Positions 24,736 through 33,634 of a stretch of DNA of 64,000 nucleotides are shown piece by piece. Under the pieces are notes generated by a model that was given only the letters and a program-made list of their open reading frames with translations, did not search any database and was not told the DNA's origin. The stretch is from CAVPGP01 sp963704025 (lineage in GTDB: Bacteria > Actinomycetota > Thermoleophilia > Gaiellales > Gaiellaceae): the NCBI GenBank assembly GCA_963704025.1, contig CAVPGP010000005.1:434001-498000 (forward strand). The letters are read 5' to 3'. The position numbers and the translations under genes are program-made. Each line of letters opens with the position of its first letter. Position 1 is the first letter of the stretch.

Positions 24736-27700
24736 CTACGGAATCGTGATTCCCTGCAGCACGACGGCGTGCAGGGTGTAGTCGAGCTCGTCAGCCTGCG
24801 AGACCCCGCCCGGCGTGAGCACGTCGACGGCCTTCGGGACGGTGTTCGGATCGACCGTGCAGTGCGCGTCGGAGCTCGGCGCGGCGCAGACGCCGAACTG
24901 GAACGGCTGGGGCGTCGAGGCGAACGAGCGCGCCTGATCGGGGCTGAAGCCGTCCTGGCCCGTCAGCACAACGGTGAACGCCCAGCCTGGACCGGGCTGT
25001 CCGAGCGTCGACTTCGGAACGCTGAACGTGATCATCCGCGAGATCGCGTTCGCGTGGATCGTGACGGAGCCGACCGTTGCGCCGCCGCCGTCGATGAATC
25101 GCTGGCCGAAGCCCTGCACCTCGACGAGGTGGTTCCAGGCGAAGGCCGGCAACACCTGGTAGTTGCGCTGCGGGAACGACGCAGCGGTCGAGGTCGACGC
25201 GGTCGACGCCGCGGGATCGTGCACGTAGACGTCGACCAGCTGTGCGCCGAGCGGGCTGCCGAACGTGGGCGTGAGGTCGCGCGTCTGCAGGCGGAAGATC
25301 ACGTTCGTCCCATCGTCGAGCACCTGGAAGCGCTGGATGTCGAACGCGCCCGCCTTGAAGTTGTCCGAGGTCGGGTAGGCGTAGTTGCCGGGACCGTTGT
25401 CGTCGCCGTTCGGATCGGTGACGTCGAGCAGGACGGTGCCCGGTGTGAAGTCGAAGACGACCGTGCGAACGACGTGAGCGGTGCCGCCGGAGGGGCTGAC
25501 GGCGACGACGTTGACGACGCTCGTCCCGCCGGCGACCGGGACGTCGACGCTCCAGGTGCCGGCCGCACCGACCGGCGTCGAGGCCGTCGTCGTCGCCGAG
25601 TCCGCGTCGGTGTTCGTGGCGGCGACGTAGACGACGTTGCCCGGCGCCGAGGTGCCGGAGACCGTGAGCGGCGAGGCGGGTACCGCAGAGAGATCGGCGG
25701 GCGCGCTCACCGTCAGCGTCGTCGTTCCCTGCGTGTGCGCGACGTAGCGGTCATAGGTCTCGCGCGGACGGTCGACGAGTGCGCCGTCGGAGATGTCCCG
25801 GGCAAGCCGGACGTACGAGGCAGCCGACCAGGTCAGCGGCGCAGCCGAGCCGGCGGGAGCGCCGTTGACGAAGCCGATCGACGCGATCGTCGGGTCGGTG
25901 CCGAAGGGCGACGGGGCCAGGTTCGGCAGCTCCCAGTCCTGCTCGGGGATCAGGCCGCCCGCGGTCGCGAAGCGCTGCATCGACGAGAGCAGCGCCGACG
26001 CCTCCGCTCCATGCCCCGTCTGCAGGAGCTGCTCGCCGCGCTCCGACGAGAGCGCGGGCCAGAGATGCCCCGTGCCGACTCCCGAGGGCGCCCACGGATG
26101 GCCGTCGGCGGCGCGGTCGCCGTACCCGTCGCCGTTGTAGCGGTGCCAGCCGGGCCCGCTCGCCGTGATGCTCCTGATCGTCGTGTCGACGACCGGGAGC
26201 GACGCGAGGATGTCCGGATCGGATGCGGGCAGCTCGCCGAGCCGGGCCAGCTCCAGGAAGCCTGCGTCGATCACGGAGCGCTGGTCGAGCGTGGGACCGC
26301 CGTTGCCGACGTTGTACGTGATCGCCGCGTTCGGGTCGCCGGTCTTCGACAGACGGATGAAGTAGCGCGGTGCGAGGGGGCCGTTCGTGGTCACCGTCCA
26401 CTGCTTGACCGAGCGCTGCCAGTCGTCGGCGACGCCGCGCCAGACCGCGGCGGAAGCAGTGTCGCCGTTCACGTCGGCGATGCGCGCGGCCGCGACGAGC
26501 CCCGCGATCTCGGCCGCGATCGTCGAGGGCGAGTAGCCGTTCTGCTCCTCCCAGCGTTCGACGCCGAATGCAGGCCCGTGCGAGGCGACGAAGTTCGCGG
26601 CCGGCCGGATGTGGCCGGCATAGAGCGCCGCACCGGTCATCCCGAGCCTGTAGGCCATCACGATCGGATACGACGTCTCGTCGAGCTGCGTTCCGAACGA
26701 GTCGGGCGCGAGCTTCCCGTTGAGGAGGCTGTTCCGTGGCATCGACCCGTCGGCGAGCTGCTGCCGGCCGAACAGGAAGTCGACCGTCGCCCGCGCCGTC
26801 GCGAGGTCGCCGTCGGCGAGCAGGCCCGTCCACGTCTCGTACAGGTCGCGCGCGAAGACCTCGCGGTACGAGCCGAAGTAGGTGTTGTTCGGGTCGCCCG
26901 CGCTGACCGCCTGGCCCCACGGCGACGCGAGGCTGGCGACGATCGCGCCGGGGAAGGTCTTGTCCTCGGACGCCTTGAGCACGTTCGCGCTCACGTAGTA
27001 CGCGTCCTCGAGCTCGTCGTGGAGCTTCCGCGGGCGGACGAGCGAGCGGTCGTACTTGTCCCACCCGCGCGCGTAGTCGCGCTCGACGCGGTCGAAGTCG
27101 CCGCGGCCGGCGGCCTCGGCCACGCCGACGGCCTCACCGCGTGTGGCGCCGAACCCGAGCGTGATCGTGAACGGCTTGTCGTCGCGGCACCCCACCCGCG
27201 CCGCCTGCACGACGTTGCCGCCGGCGGCGTCCGTGTACGTGGTCGTCAGCGCGTGCGCGGCGTCGAGCTGGACGCGAGCGTCGCTCGGCGCGCCCGCGAA
27301 GCCGCTGGTCGCCTGTGCGAACGGCCCGTCGAGCGCCGCGACGACCGGCTGCGCGTAGTCGCGGTTAGCGGCGTTCGTCGCCGTCACGGGGTCGGCGGCG
27401 ACGAGGATCGAGTGCCCCTTCGACGTGTCGACCGTGGCTGAGTCCGCGCCGCCGTTGCCCGCGCCGCCGCCGCCGTTGCCGTTGACGGTCGGGTCGAAGA
27501 CCACGTACAGCGCCAGCGGGCCCTTCCGCAGGCTTCGCAGCCGGACCTGCATGACGACGGCGTTGCTGTCCGGGTCGGTCAGATAGTCGGTCACGATCCG
27601 GTAGCGCCCGCTCTTCGCGGTCGCAGTTACCCGGCACTCCATCCCGCCGGCGTCCACGTCGACCGAGTAAGTCATGTCCCGCGACTGCAGGTCGGTGAAC

Positions 27701-27975
27701 GACGAGCCGTCGGTGACGACGTACTGCAGCGTCTCGACGTTCGTGTTGTCGACGGTCGGGTAGTAGACGTCGCTGAGCACACCGCCCGCGACGGTGAACC
27801 AGACCTTCGACGCGCCGCTCCGGGAGGTGCCGAGGCAATCCTTCCGCGCGAGGTCGAAATGGGAGACGGCTCCGGGGCCGTCGGGCGCAGCCGACGTCGC
27901 ACGCGCAGTCGCCCCCGCCGTACCCACCGCCAGGACGCACAACGTCAGGCTGACCACCCAAAGCCGGCGAGCCAT
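24736..27975 (-). CDS. Secreted glucodextranase/glucoamylase-like GH15 enzyme
   Basis: A 1079-residue exported enzyme that should release glucose from alpha-glucans such as dextran or starch. After a signal peptide (MARRLWVVSLTLCVLAVG) comes the bacterial GH15 N-domain (SKVWFTVAGGVLSDVYYPTV). A GH15 catalytic domain follows (NNTYFGSYREVFARDLYETW, VERWEEQNGYSPSTIAAEIA, GLIPEQDWELPNLAP). The Glu of EEQNGYSPST and the Glu of PEQDWE fit the acid/base pair. An Ig-like bacterial domain (VSAPADLSAVPASPLTVSG) and a C-terminal DOMON/CBM9-like domain (LLDVTDPNGDDNGPGNYAYP) complete the glucodextranase layout. The start is 6 nt after TACCGT. Confidence 0.92.
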   Translation of the reverse strand: MARRLWVVSLTLCVLAVGTAGATARATSAAPDGPGAVSHFDLARKDCLGTSRSGASKVWFTVAGGVLSDVYYPTVDNTNVETLQYVVTDGSSFTDLQSRDMTYSVDVDAGGMECRVTATAKSGRYRIVTDYLTDPDSNAVVMQVRLRSLRKGPLALYVVFDPTVNGNGGGGAGNGGADSATVDTSKGHSILVAADPVTATNAANRDYAQPVVAALDGPFAQATSGFAGAPSDARVQLDAAHALTTTYTDAAGGNVVQAARVGCRDDKPFTITLGFGATRGEAVGVAEAAGRGDFDRVERDYARGWDKYDRSLVRPRKLHDELEDAYYVSANVLKASEDKTFPGAIVASLASPWGQAVSAGDPNNTYFGSYREVFARDLYETWTGLLADGDLATARATVDFLFGRQQLADGSMPRNSLLNGKLAPDSFGTQLDETSYPIVMAYRLGMTGAALYAGHIRPAANFVASHGPAFGVERWEEQNGYSPSTIAAEIAGLVAAARIADVNGDTASAAVWRGVADDWQRSVKQWTVTTNGPLAPRYFIRLSKTGDPNAAITYNVGNGGPTLDQRSVIDAGFLELARLGELPASDPDILASLPVVDTTIRSITASGPGWHRYNGDGYGDRAADGHPWAPSGVGTGHLWPALSSERGEQLLQTGHGAEASALLSSMQRFATAGGLIPEQDWELPNLAPSPFGTDPTIASIGFVNGAPAGSAAPLTWSAASYVRLARDISDGALVDRPRETYDRYVAHTQGTTTLTVSAPADLSAVPASPLTVSGTSAPGNVVYVAATNTDADSATTTASTPVGAAGTWSVDVPVAGGTSVVNVVAVSPSGGTAHVVRTVVFDFTPGTVLLDVTDPNGDDNGPGNYAYPTSDNFKAGAFDIQRFQVLDDGTNVIFRLQTRDLTPTFGSPLGAQLVDVYVHDPAASTASTSTAASFPQRNYQVLPAFAWNHLVEVQGFGQRFIDGGGATVGSVTIHANAISRMITFSVPKSTLGQPGPGWAFTVVLTGQDGFSPDQARSFASTPQPFQFGVCAAPSSDAHCTVDPNTVPKAVDVLTPGGVSQADELDYTLHAVVLQGITIP

Positions 27976-27981
27976 GCCTAG

Positions 27982-27987
27982 ACGGTA
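27982..27987 (-). promoter_or_regulatory. Leaderless-type -10 hexamer for the GH15 gene
   Basis: TACCGT (minus strand) ends 6 nt before the ATG at 27975. Confidence 0.6.
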
Positions 27988-27990
27988 CTC

Positions 27991-29268
27991 CTACCGGGAG
28001 GCCCTGGACAAGGGGCCACTCGTTCTGATCGGCGTCCTTCGGTAGGCCCGCGGGATGAGGCGCTCCAGACCGAGCGCGGCGATCGCCGCGACCAGGCAGA
28101 CCGCTGCGGAGACCGGCCAGAGCGCGACGCCGCCGGCAGTCAACAGCACGCCGCCCAGGCCGGGCCCCGCGATGAAACCCAGCTGCCACGAGAAGCCGTT
28201 CACCGCCATGTATCGGCTGCGTTCCTCCTCCGGCGCGAGATCCGCGACGAGCGGTCCCTGCACGGTGTCGTACAGGCATTCACCGAGCGCGAAGACGAGC
28301 ACCGCGAGGAAGAGGATCGCGACGGCCGCACCCGCGCCGATCGACCCGGCCGTGGCGACGAGGGCCCACGCGAGCGCGAACAGCGTTCCCGTGAGCGCGA
28401 GGCCGGTCATTCGCCTGTGGCCCTCATGCGCCCGGGCGACGGGGAGCTGCGCCACGATGATCAACAGCGAGTTCAGGAGGAACAGAAGCCCGATCGTCTG
28501 CTCGCCCGCCCCGGCCTCGTCGCGGGCGAACACCGGGAAGAGGGACACGAGCAGCGCGATCCCACCGGCCACGAGCAGGAAGTTGACGGCTGCGACGCCG
28601 AGGAACGGGCGGTCGCGGAGGACGCGCCGGTAGCCGCCCGCAGCGGCCGCCGTCGCGCCGGAGCCGACCGGTGGCACCGGCACTCGGAGCAGGACGGCGA
28701 TGTAGGCGAGGAACGTGGCTGCGTTCAGCAGGAAGAGCCGCGTGAACGTGGCGGGCTGCGCCACCGTCACGAGCAGCCCACCGGTCATGCCGCCGAGCCC
28801 CAGACCGAGGTTCGCCGCCACGCGCTGCTGCGCGAAGGCCGCGTGGCGGAGCTCGGCCGGCGTGATGGCGGCCAGCAGGCTCGACTGCATCGTCAGCCAC
28901 GTGCCGATCCCTACGCCGGCAAGCGCGGCCAGAGCGAACGCCTGCCAGGGTTGCCGCAGCAGCGGATAGAGCGCGTAGGCCGTCGTCGACAGGAGCAGGC
29001 CGCCCACCATCGTCGGTCGCGCGCCGAGGCGGTCGCCGAGCGAGCCTGCGACGAGCGCGGCCCCCAGTCCACAGACGGCGCTCGTCGAGGCCGCCAAGCC
29101 TGCGAGCGCGAGCGGGACGCGTCGCACGTCATGGAGGTAGATGACCATGAACGGAGCGGCGGCGCCGTTGCCGAAGGCGTTGACGACGAGTCCCGCCTGC
29201 AGCATGTAGACCGAGCGCGGCAGCCCGGCGTTCAGGCTCCGGACGTATCCACCTACAGCTGTAACCAC
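27991..29268 (-). CDS. MFS transporter divergent from chrB
   Basis: A 425-residue, 12-helix major facilitator. Motif A-like GSLGDRLGARPTMVGGLLLS lies after helix 2, and GFIAGPGLGGVLL near the C-terminus. It is probably an exporter; the substrate is not clear. I use the GTG at 29268 in place of the ATG at 29286, because a TTGACA/TTACTT promoter with a 17-bp gap overlaps that ATG. Palindromic boxes at the promoter and the divergent chrB suggest regulation by ChrB. Confidence 0.85.
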   Translation of the reverse strand: MVTAVGGYVRSLNAGLPRSVYMLQAGLVVNAFGNGAAAPFMVIYLHDVRRVPLALAGLAASTSAVCGLGAALVAGSLGDRLGARPTMVGGLLLSTTAYALYPLLRQPWQAFALAALAGVGIGTWLTMQSSLLAAITPAELRHAAFAQQRVAANLGLGLGGMTGGLLVTVAQPATFTRLFLLNAATFLAYIAVLLRVPVPPVGSGATAAAAGGYRRVLRDRPFLGVAAVNFLLVAGGIALLVSLFPVFARDEAGAGEQTIGLLFLLNSLLIIVAQLPVARAHEGHRRMTGLALTGTLFALAWALVATAGSIGAGAAVAILFLAVLVFALGECLYDTVQGPLVADLAPEEERSRYMAVNGFSWQLGFIAGPGLGGVLLTAGGVALWPVSAAVCLVAAIAALGLERLIPRAYRRTPIRTSGPLSRASR

Positions 29269-29305
29269 GGTTTCAGAAGTAACCATGGTTGCAGTACGCT
29301 GTCAA
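29263..29305. promoter_or_regulatory. MFS promoter with two palindromic boxes, divergent chrB promoter
   Basis: On the minus strand TTGACA (29300-29305), 17 bp and TTACTT (29277-29282) form a near-consensus promoter. AACCATGGTT (29281-29290) is a perfect palindrome between its elements. AACCACGGTT (29263-29272) is a one-mismatch copy 18 bp away at the transcript start. On the plus strand TACGCT (29295-29300) lies 8 nt before chrB. Confidence 0.6.
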
Positions 29306-29308
29306 CCG

Positions 29309-29801
29309 ATGGGGACACAGCCGACCGGTGAGTGGGTGCTGCTCGCGTACCGGCTTCCGCGCGAGCCCTCGACGCCGCGCATCGCGCTCTGGCGACGGCT
29401 CAAGCGCCTGGGCGTCGTGCAGCTCCTCGACGGCCCGGTCGCACTCCCCGCCGACGCGAAGACCCGCGAGCAGCTCGAGTGGGCCGCCGAGGAGGTCGTT
29501 GAAGCCGGCGGGGCCGTGACGCTCTGGCTCGGGCGGCCCGCCACGACAGCCGAGGAGCAGTCGCTCGCCGCTCGCATGGCAGACGCAGTTGCCGCGGACT
29601 ATCCTCGAGCGGTACCAGCTCGACGATGTGGTGCTCTGGGACCTCGCTCGGATCGTCCACGAGCCAGACCTCGACGACACGCGCTACGACGCGCCCGAGG
29701 CCCGCGGCCTCGACGTCCTGATCCGCGGCCTCTCACTCACGCACGACGACCCCGAGCTGCTCGCGATCACCCAGGCGCTCCTCGCCGGCCTCTACGAGTA
29801 G
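29309..29801 (+). pseudogene. chrB: Chromate-resistance regulator ChrB, internally deleted and frameshifted
   Basis: The N-terminal ChrB domain is intact from ATG 29309: WVLLAYRLPREPSTPRIALW, LKRLGVVQLLDGPVALPADA and REQLEWAAEEVVEAGGAVTL. The C-terminal end of ChrB is in another frame (LERYQLDDVVLWDLARIVHE, GLDVLIRGLSLTHDDPELLA, stop at 29801). The first half of the C-terminal domain, normally holding PKVDRIACPWLI, is missing. So the gene is shortened by a deletion plus a frame change near 29600. It could be a pseudogene, or two short products if translation restarts at TTG 29589. Confidence 0.65.
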
Positions 29802-29816
29802 GACCCGCGGGTATGA

Positions 29817-29842
29817 GAAAGGCCCGTATATACGGGCCTTTC
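29817..29842. terminator. Perfect 26-bp palindrome between chrB and tRNA-Thr
   Basis: GAAAGGCCCGTAT is followed directly by its reverse complement ATACGGGCCTTTC. With A-rich and T-rich ends it is a good bidirectional terminator, 16 bp after the chrB stop and just downstream of the minus-strand tRNA gene. Confidence 0.75.
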
Positions 29843-29847
29843 TGAGG

Positions 29848-29920
29848 AGCCGACGCGCGGACTCGAACCGCGGACCCCTTCATTACGAGTGAAGTGCTCT
29901 ACCAGCTGAGCTACGTCGGC
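29848..29920 (-). tRNA. tRNA-Thr (anticodon CGT)
   Basis: A 73-nt cloverleaf on the minus strand. The acceptor stem GCCGACG pairs with CGTCGGC. The D-arm is AGCTCAGCTGGTAGAGC, the anticodon stem-loop ACTTCACTCGTAATGAAG (anticodon CGT) and the T-arm GGTTCGAGTCC. CCA is not encoded. A 26-bp palindromic terminator follows directly. Confidence 0.95.
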
Positions 29921-29990
29921 ACCAGCCGTAGGGTAGCCGACCTCCGGTCTCCGTTTCTCGCTCGCGGCCCGATGCGGGAGCGCAGGCGCA

Positions 29991-30909
29991 TCAGCCCCGC
30001 TCGGCCACCCAGCGCATCGGGTCGCCGGCGCCGAGGTCGCTGACGCCGGCGTCGATCAGGGCGCCGCAGACCAGCGTCCGGCGGTGGGCCGCGAAGGTCA
30101 GTACGTGGGCGATCATCCCGCCGTAGGTGAAGACCTCCGGCGGATCGCAGATCGCGTCGACGAACGTCTCGTCGAGACGCCCTTCGTCGACGATCGCGCG
30201 CACCTCGGAGAGGAAGGCCGGCCCGGAATCGGCGAGGCGGGCTCGCATGTCGGCGACGCTCTCGCCCCGCTCGACCTCGAAGTCGTACGGGCGGTCGTGG
30301 ACGGCGGCGTCCCACATCGCGAGCTGACCTACGAGGCGGGAAAGCAGCGACCGGAGCGTCGGGTCGCAATCGATGCCCTCGACCGAGATCTCGACCGGGG
30401 CGTCGAGGACCTCGTCGGTGAGGCCCTCGGCCCGGTCGATCATCTCCGCGACGAGCCAGACGTGGTGCTCGACCATGCGAGTGAGCAGATCCATGGCGGT
30501 GACCTTTCTGTCGGCGGGGACGCGCAGGCCCCCGGGTGGATTGAAATGCACCTTGCTCGGTGCCTCGAGCTGGAACCTCGTCGGCCGACGGCGCCACCGC
30601 GATGGCGACTGCACCGTAGGCGCGCCCGAAGGCTCGAGTGAACGCCTCGTGCGACGAGTAGCCCGCGTCGAGGGCGACCTGCAGCACGTCCTCTTCGGTC
30701 GTGATCAGCCGGTAGGCCGCGCGCTCGAGCAGGATGCGTCGACGCAGGGTCGCCGGCGGCTCGCCCGCGGCAGCGGAGACGAGGCGGTCGAAGTGGAACC
30801 GGGAGAGGTGCAAGCGCGACGCCAGCGTCTCGCCGGACACGTCGTGCTCGTCCAGCGTGACGGCCAGCAGGTCGACGAAGCGGGCGAAGGTGTCGGTCGT
30901 CGCGCTCAT
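29991..30909 (-). CDS. AraC-type regulator fused to a DinB-like domain, apparent frameshift
   Basis: The N-terminal part is an AraC/XylS HTH: HDVSGETLASRLHLSRFHFD and VLQVALDAGYSSHEAFTRAF. The C-terminal part (MDLLTRMVEHHVWLVAEMID, FTYGGMIAHVLTFAAHRRTL) looks like a DinB-superfamily four-helix bundle with metal-type His residues. The two are joined by SPSRWRRRPTRFQLEAPS, but the frame shifts at about 30612; removing one base gives about 305 residues. Such fusions may sense and respond to a thiol or alkylating compound; that role is inferred. The start is the ATG at 30909. Confidence 0.75.
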
Positions 30910-30993
30910 GTCGAGAGAAACCTGCCAGTCGATGGGCGCGCGCGCTTGATCGCCTTTGCGCACCTACGCATCGGCCGCATTGCGGTGGCCTGC

Positions 30994-31025
30994 GGGGCGG
31001 CGGCGCGGCCCTGCGCCGCCGCCCC
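30994..31025 (-). terminator. Hairpin after the EmrB-like MFS gene
   Basis: GGGGCGGCGGCGC pairs with GCGCCGCCGCCCC over a 6-nt loop, a perfect 13-bp stem, 10 bp downstream of the MFS stop codon at 31036. Confidence 0.65.
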
Positions 31026-31035
31026 GAGGAGTGGA

Positions 31036-32499
31036 TCAGGCCGCCTCGAGCGCCACGTCCGCCTCGGCCTGCGCCGCGCCGGCAACTGCCGGCCGGGACT
31101 CCGTGAGGATCGCGGCGACGAAGGCTCCGAGCAGCGCGATCGCGGCGAGGATGTAGAACGTCACCTCGAAGCCGTGCGTGAGCGCCCCGCCCGCCAGCGA
31201 GCTCGTCCCCGGGTGTGCGTCGACGTAGTGGGCCGTGAAGGTCGTCGCGAGGGTCGAGGCCACGGCGACGCCGATCGCGCCGCCGATCTGCTGGCTCGTG
31301 TTGAAGAGGCCCGACGCGACGCCGGCCTCGGACTGGCCGACACCTGTGAGGGCGCCGATCGACATCGAGACGAAGGCGATCGCCAGCCCGATCCCGCTGA
31401 TCAGGAACGCCGGGAAGAGATCCCAGAAGTAGTGCCCGTCGACGGGCAGCCGCGCGTACAGGACGAGCCCGACCGCCGCCATCACCATCCCGAACGAGAG
31501 GAGCGGACGGACGCCGAGGCGCGTTACGAGCGCCTGGGCGACGCCGGAGAAGACGATCACCGTCAGCGTCAGCGCCACGTAGGCGACGCCCGTCTGCAGC
31601 GCCGAGTAGTGGAGGACCTGCTGCATGTAGAGGGTCAGCAGGAAGAACTGGGCGAACATCGCCCCGGCCAGCAGCCCGCCGCTCAGGTTCGACGCGGTCA
31701 GCGTCCTCAGCCTGAAGATGCGAAGCGGCAGGAGCGGCGCCTTCGAGCGCAGCTCGATCACGATGAACGCGACGATCAAAGCAGCCGATCCCGCCAGGAG
31801 GCCGATCGTCTCGGGTGTGCCCCAGCCGTGCTGCGTCGCCCGGGTCATGGCGTACACGAGCAGCATCAGGCCGCTCGTGATCGAGACAGCCCCCGCGGCG
31901 TCGAAGTGCCTGTGGTCGAGCTCGGCCCGGCTCTCGCGCAGCAGCACCGGGGTCAGCGCCAGCACCGTCAGTCCGGCCGGCACGTTGATGAAGAAGATCC
32001 ACGACCAGTTGAACGCGCTCGTCAGCGCCCCGCCGAGAAGCACGCCGGCCGCGGCGCCGCTTCCGGACGCGGCGCCCCAAACGCCCAGCGCGAGGTTCCG
32101 TTCCCGACCCTCGGCGAACGTCGTCGTGAGAATCGACAGCGCGGCCGGCGAGAGCAGGGCGGCGCCCAGCCCCTGGAGCGAGCGGAAGGCGATCAGCGAC
32201 CCCTCCGACCACGCGAGCCCGTCGAGCAGCGAGCTGACGGTGAAGAGGACGACGCCTGCGACGAAGAGCCGGCGGCGGCCCAACAGATCGGCCAGCCGCC
32301 CTCCGAGCAGGAGGACGCCGCCGAAGAGGATCGCGTAGGCCGTCACCACCCACTGCAGGCTGTCCTGGCTGAAGTGGAGGTCGGTCTTGATCGAGGGAAG
32401 CGCGACGTTCACGATCGCCACATCGAGCACGACCATGAACTGGGCGGCGACGATCAGCGCCAGTGCGAACCATCGTCTCCGCGAAGCAAAGGAAGTCAT
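31036..32499 (-). CDS. EmrB/QacA-family MFS drug exporter (14 helices)
   Basis: A 487-residue DHA2-type transporter. Landmarks are AAQFMVVLDVAIVNVALPSI in helix 1, GGRLADLLGRRRLFVAGVVL (motif A) and LQGLGAALLSPAALSIL. The motif C-like GAASGSGAAAGVLLGGALTS lies in helix 5. It should expel hydrophobic toxins using the proton gradient. The ATG at 32499 has a GGAGCG site. It is divergent from a MarR regulator, with inverted repeats between, so it is probably induced by the exported compound. Confidence 0.92.
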   Translation of the reverse strand: MTSFASRRRWFALALIVAAQFMVVLDVAIVNVALPSIKTDLHFSQDSLQWVVTAYAILFGGVLLLGGRLADLLGRRRLFVAGVVLFTVSSLLDGLAWSEGSLIAFRSLQGLGAALLSPAALSILTTTFAEGRERNLALGVWGAASGSGAAAGVLLGGALTSAFNWSWIFFINVPAGLTVLALTPVLLRESRAELDHRHFDAAGAVSITSGLMLLVYAMTRATQHGWGTPETIGLLAGSAALIVAFIVIELRSKAPLLPLRIFRLRTLTASNLSGGLLAGAMFAQFFLLTLYMQQVLHYSALQTGVAYVALTLTVIVFSGVAQALVTRLGVRPLLSFGMVMAAVGLVLYARLPVDGHYFWDLFPAFLISGIGLAIAFVSMSIGALTGVGQSEAGVASGLFNTSQQIGGAIGVAVASTLATTFTAHYVDAHPGTSSLAGGALTHGFEVTFYILAAIALLGAFVAAILTESRPAVAGAAQAEADVALEAA

Positions 32500-32510
32500 G
32501 TACCGCTCCA

Positions 32511-32547
32511 ATCGTTGAACAATTCCACGATCAACGGTACCAACGAT
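32511..32547. promoter_or_regulatory. Candidate MarR operator
   Basis: ATCGTTG (32511-32517) is inverted as CAACGAT (32541-32547), with an inner CAACG at 32532. It lies between the divergent exporter and marR starts. Confidence 0.5.
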
Positions 32548-32588
32548 CGACCGAGCTACGCTTATTCCCCCATGAGGAGACGTTTCCG

Positions 32589-33077
32589 ATGACGATTCCG
32601 GTCTCAGAGCCGAAACCACACCCCGCCCTGCTCCCCGAGGAGCTGGTCGCGAGCACCCTGTTCCTGCTGGCGAGGCTCGGCTACGCGATCAAGGCGCGGG
32701 CGCTCGAGGAGTTCGAGCGGGCCGGGATGAGCATGTACCAGTACAGCGTGCTCGCCATCCTCGGCGAGGGCGCGCGGGCGACCCAGGGGACGATCGCCGA
32801 CGCGCTCGGGCTCGATCGCAGCCAGCTCGTCGGCGTGCTCGACAGCCTCGAGGAGCGAGGGCTGATCGAGCGGCGGCGCGATCCGAACGACCGGCGCCGG
32901 CACACCGTCAGCCTGACGCCGGCCGGCAAGCGCGAGCTGGTCGAGCTGAGAGGGATCGTGAAGGGGATCGAGGAGTCGTTCCTCGCGCCGCTGGACGACG
33001 ACTCGCGGACCGTGCTGCACAGCGCGCTCCGTCGCGTCGCGTGCAGCCACGACAGCCGCTTCGGCCCGCCCGAGTGA
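32589..33077 (+). CDS. MarR-family transcriptional regulator
   Basis: A 162-residue winged-helix repressor. MSMYQYSVLAILGEGARATQ leads into the HTH (TIADALGLDRSQLVGVLDSL), and the wing is ERRRDPNDRRRHTVSLTPAG, typical of MarR. The ATG at 32589 has GAGGAG 9 nt upstream. TACGCT at 32557 is the likely -10. It is divergent from the EmrB-like exporter that it probably represses. DUF1697 follows 1 bp after its stop and may be cotranscribed. Confidence 0.92.
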   Translation: MTIPVSEPKPHPALLPEELVASTLFLLARLGYAIKARALEEFERAGMSMYQYSVLAILGEGARATQGTIADALGLDRSQLVGVLDSLEERGLIERRRDPNDRRRHTVSLTPAGKRELVELRGIVKGIEESFLAPLDDDSRTVLHSALRRVACSHDSRFGPPE

Positions 33078-33078
33078 G

Positions 33079-33612
33079 ATGACGACCTTCGTCGCGCTCC
33101 TCCGCGGCGTCAACGTCGGCGGAAAGGCGAAGCTCCCGATGGCGGAGCTCAAGCCGGCGCTGTCGTCGCTCGGCCTCGAGGACGTCGTCACCTACATCCA
33201 GAGCGGCAACGTCGTCTTCCGCAGCGCCGACGGCGAGAAGCAGATCGCGGCCGGCATCGAACGCCGGATCGCCGACTTCTTCGGGCTGGACGTGAGCGTG
33301 CTGATCCGGACACGCGCCGAGCTCGGGCAGATCGCCGGCGCGAATCCGTACACGGCAGAGGAGGTGGATCCGAAACGGCTCCATGTCGTCTTCCTCGATG
33401 CGGCGCCCGCGGCAACCGCGGTCTCTCAGCTCGACCCCGATCGCTCGCCGCCGGACGAGTTCAGCGTCCGCGGCCGCGAGATCTACCTTCGACTTCCGAA
33501 CGGAGGCGCGCGCTCGAAGCTGACGATCGACTACTTCGAGAGCCGGCTCGACGTCCGGGCGACGGCCCGGAACTGGAACACGCTGCAGAAGCTGTTAGAG
33601 CTCGCGGGCTGA
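33079..33612 (+). CDS. DUF1697 family protein
   Basis: A 177-residue protein of the DUF1697 family, function unknown. Family landmarks are FVALLRGVNVGGKAKLPMAE, VVTYIQSGNVVF near residue 40 and ARNWNTLQKLLELAG at the C-terminus. It starts one base after the marR stop, so the two form an operon. Whether it has any link to drug export is unknown. Confidence 0.93.
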   Translation: MTTFVALLRGVNVGGKAKLPMAELKPALSSLGLEDVVTYIQSGNVVFRSADGEKQIAAGIERRIADFFGLDVSVLIRTRAELGQIAGANPYTAEEVDPKRLHVVFLDAAPAATAVSQLDPDRSPPDEFSVRGREIYLRLPNGGARSKLTIDYFESRLDVRATARNWNTLQKLLELAG

Positions 33613-33634
33613 TTCGTGCGAATTCGGCCGCGGG

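Noticed and set aside
24769..27441. 890-residue open frame antisense to the GH15 gene
   Set aside because: Arg/Asp/Val-rich with no domain. The minus strand holds a complete, recognisable enzyme.
29848..29920. Attachment site of an integrated element at tRNA-Thr
   Set aside because: No integrase and no second copy of the tRNA 3' end are visible in the window.
30373..32592. 739-residue plus-strand frame over the EmrB-like exporter
   Set aside because: Composition (Arg, Gln, Asp, Glu) is that of the mirror frame. The exporter on the other strand is intact.
32572..32592. Six-codon upstream ORF overlapping the marR start
   Set aside because: The ATG is part of the GAGGAG ribosome binding region. 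A normal SD explains it better.
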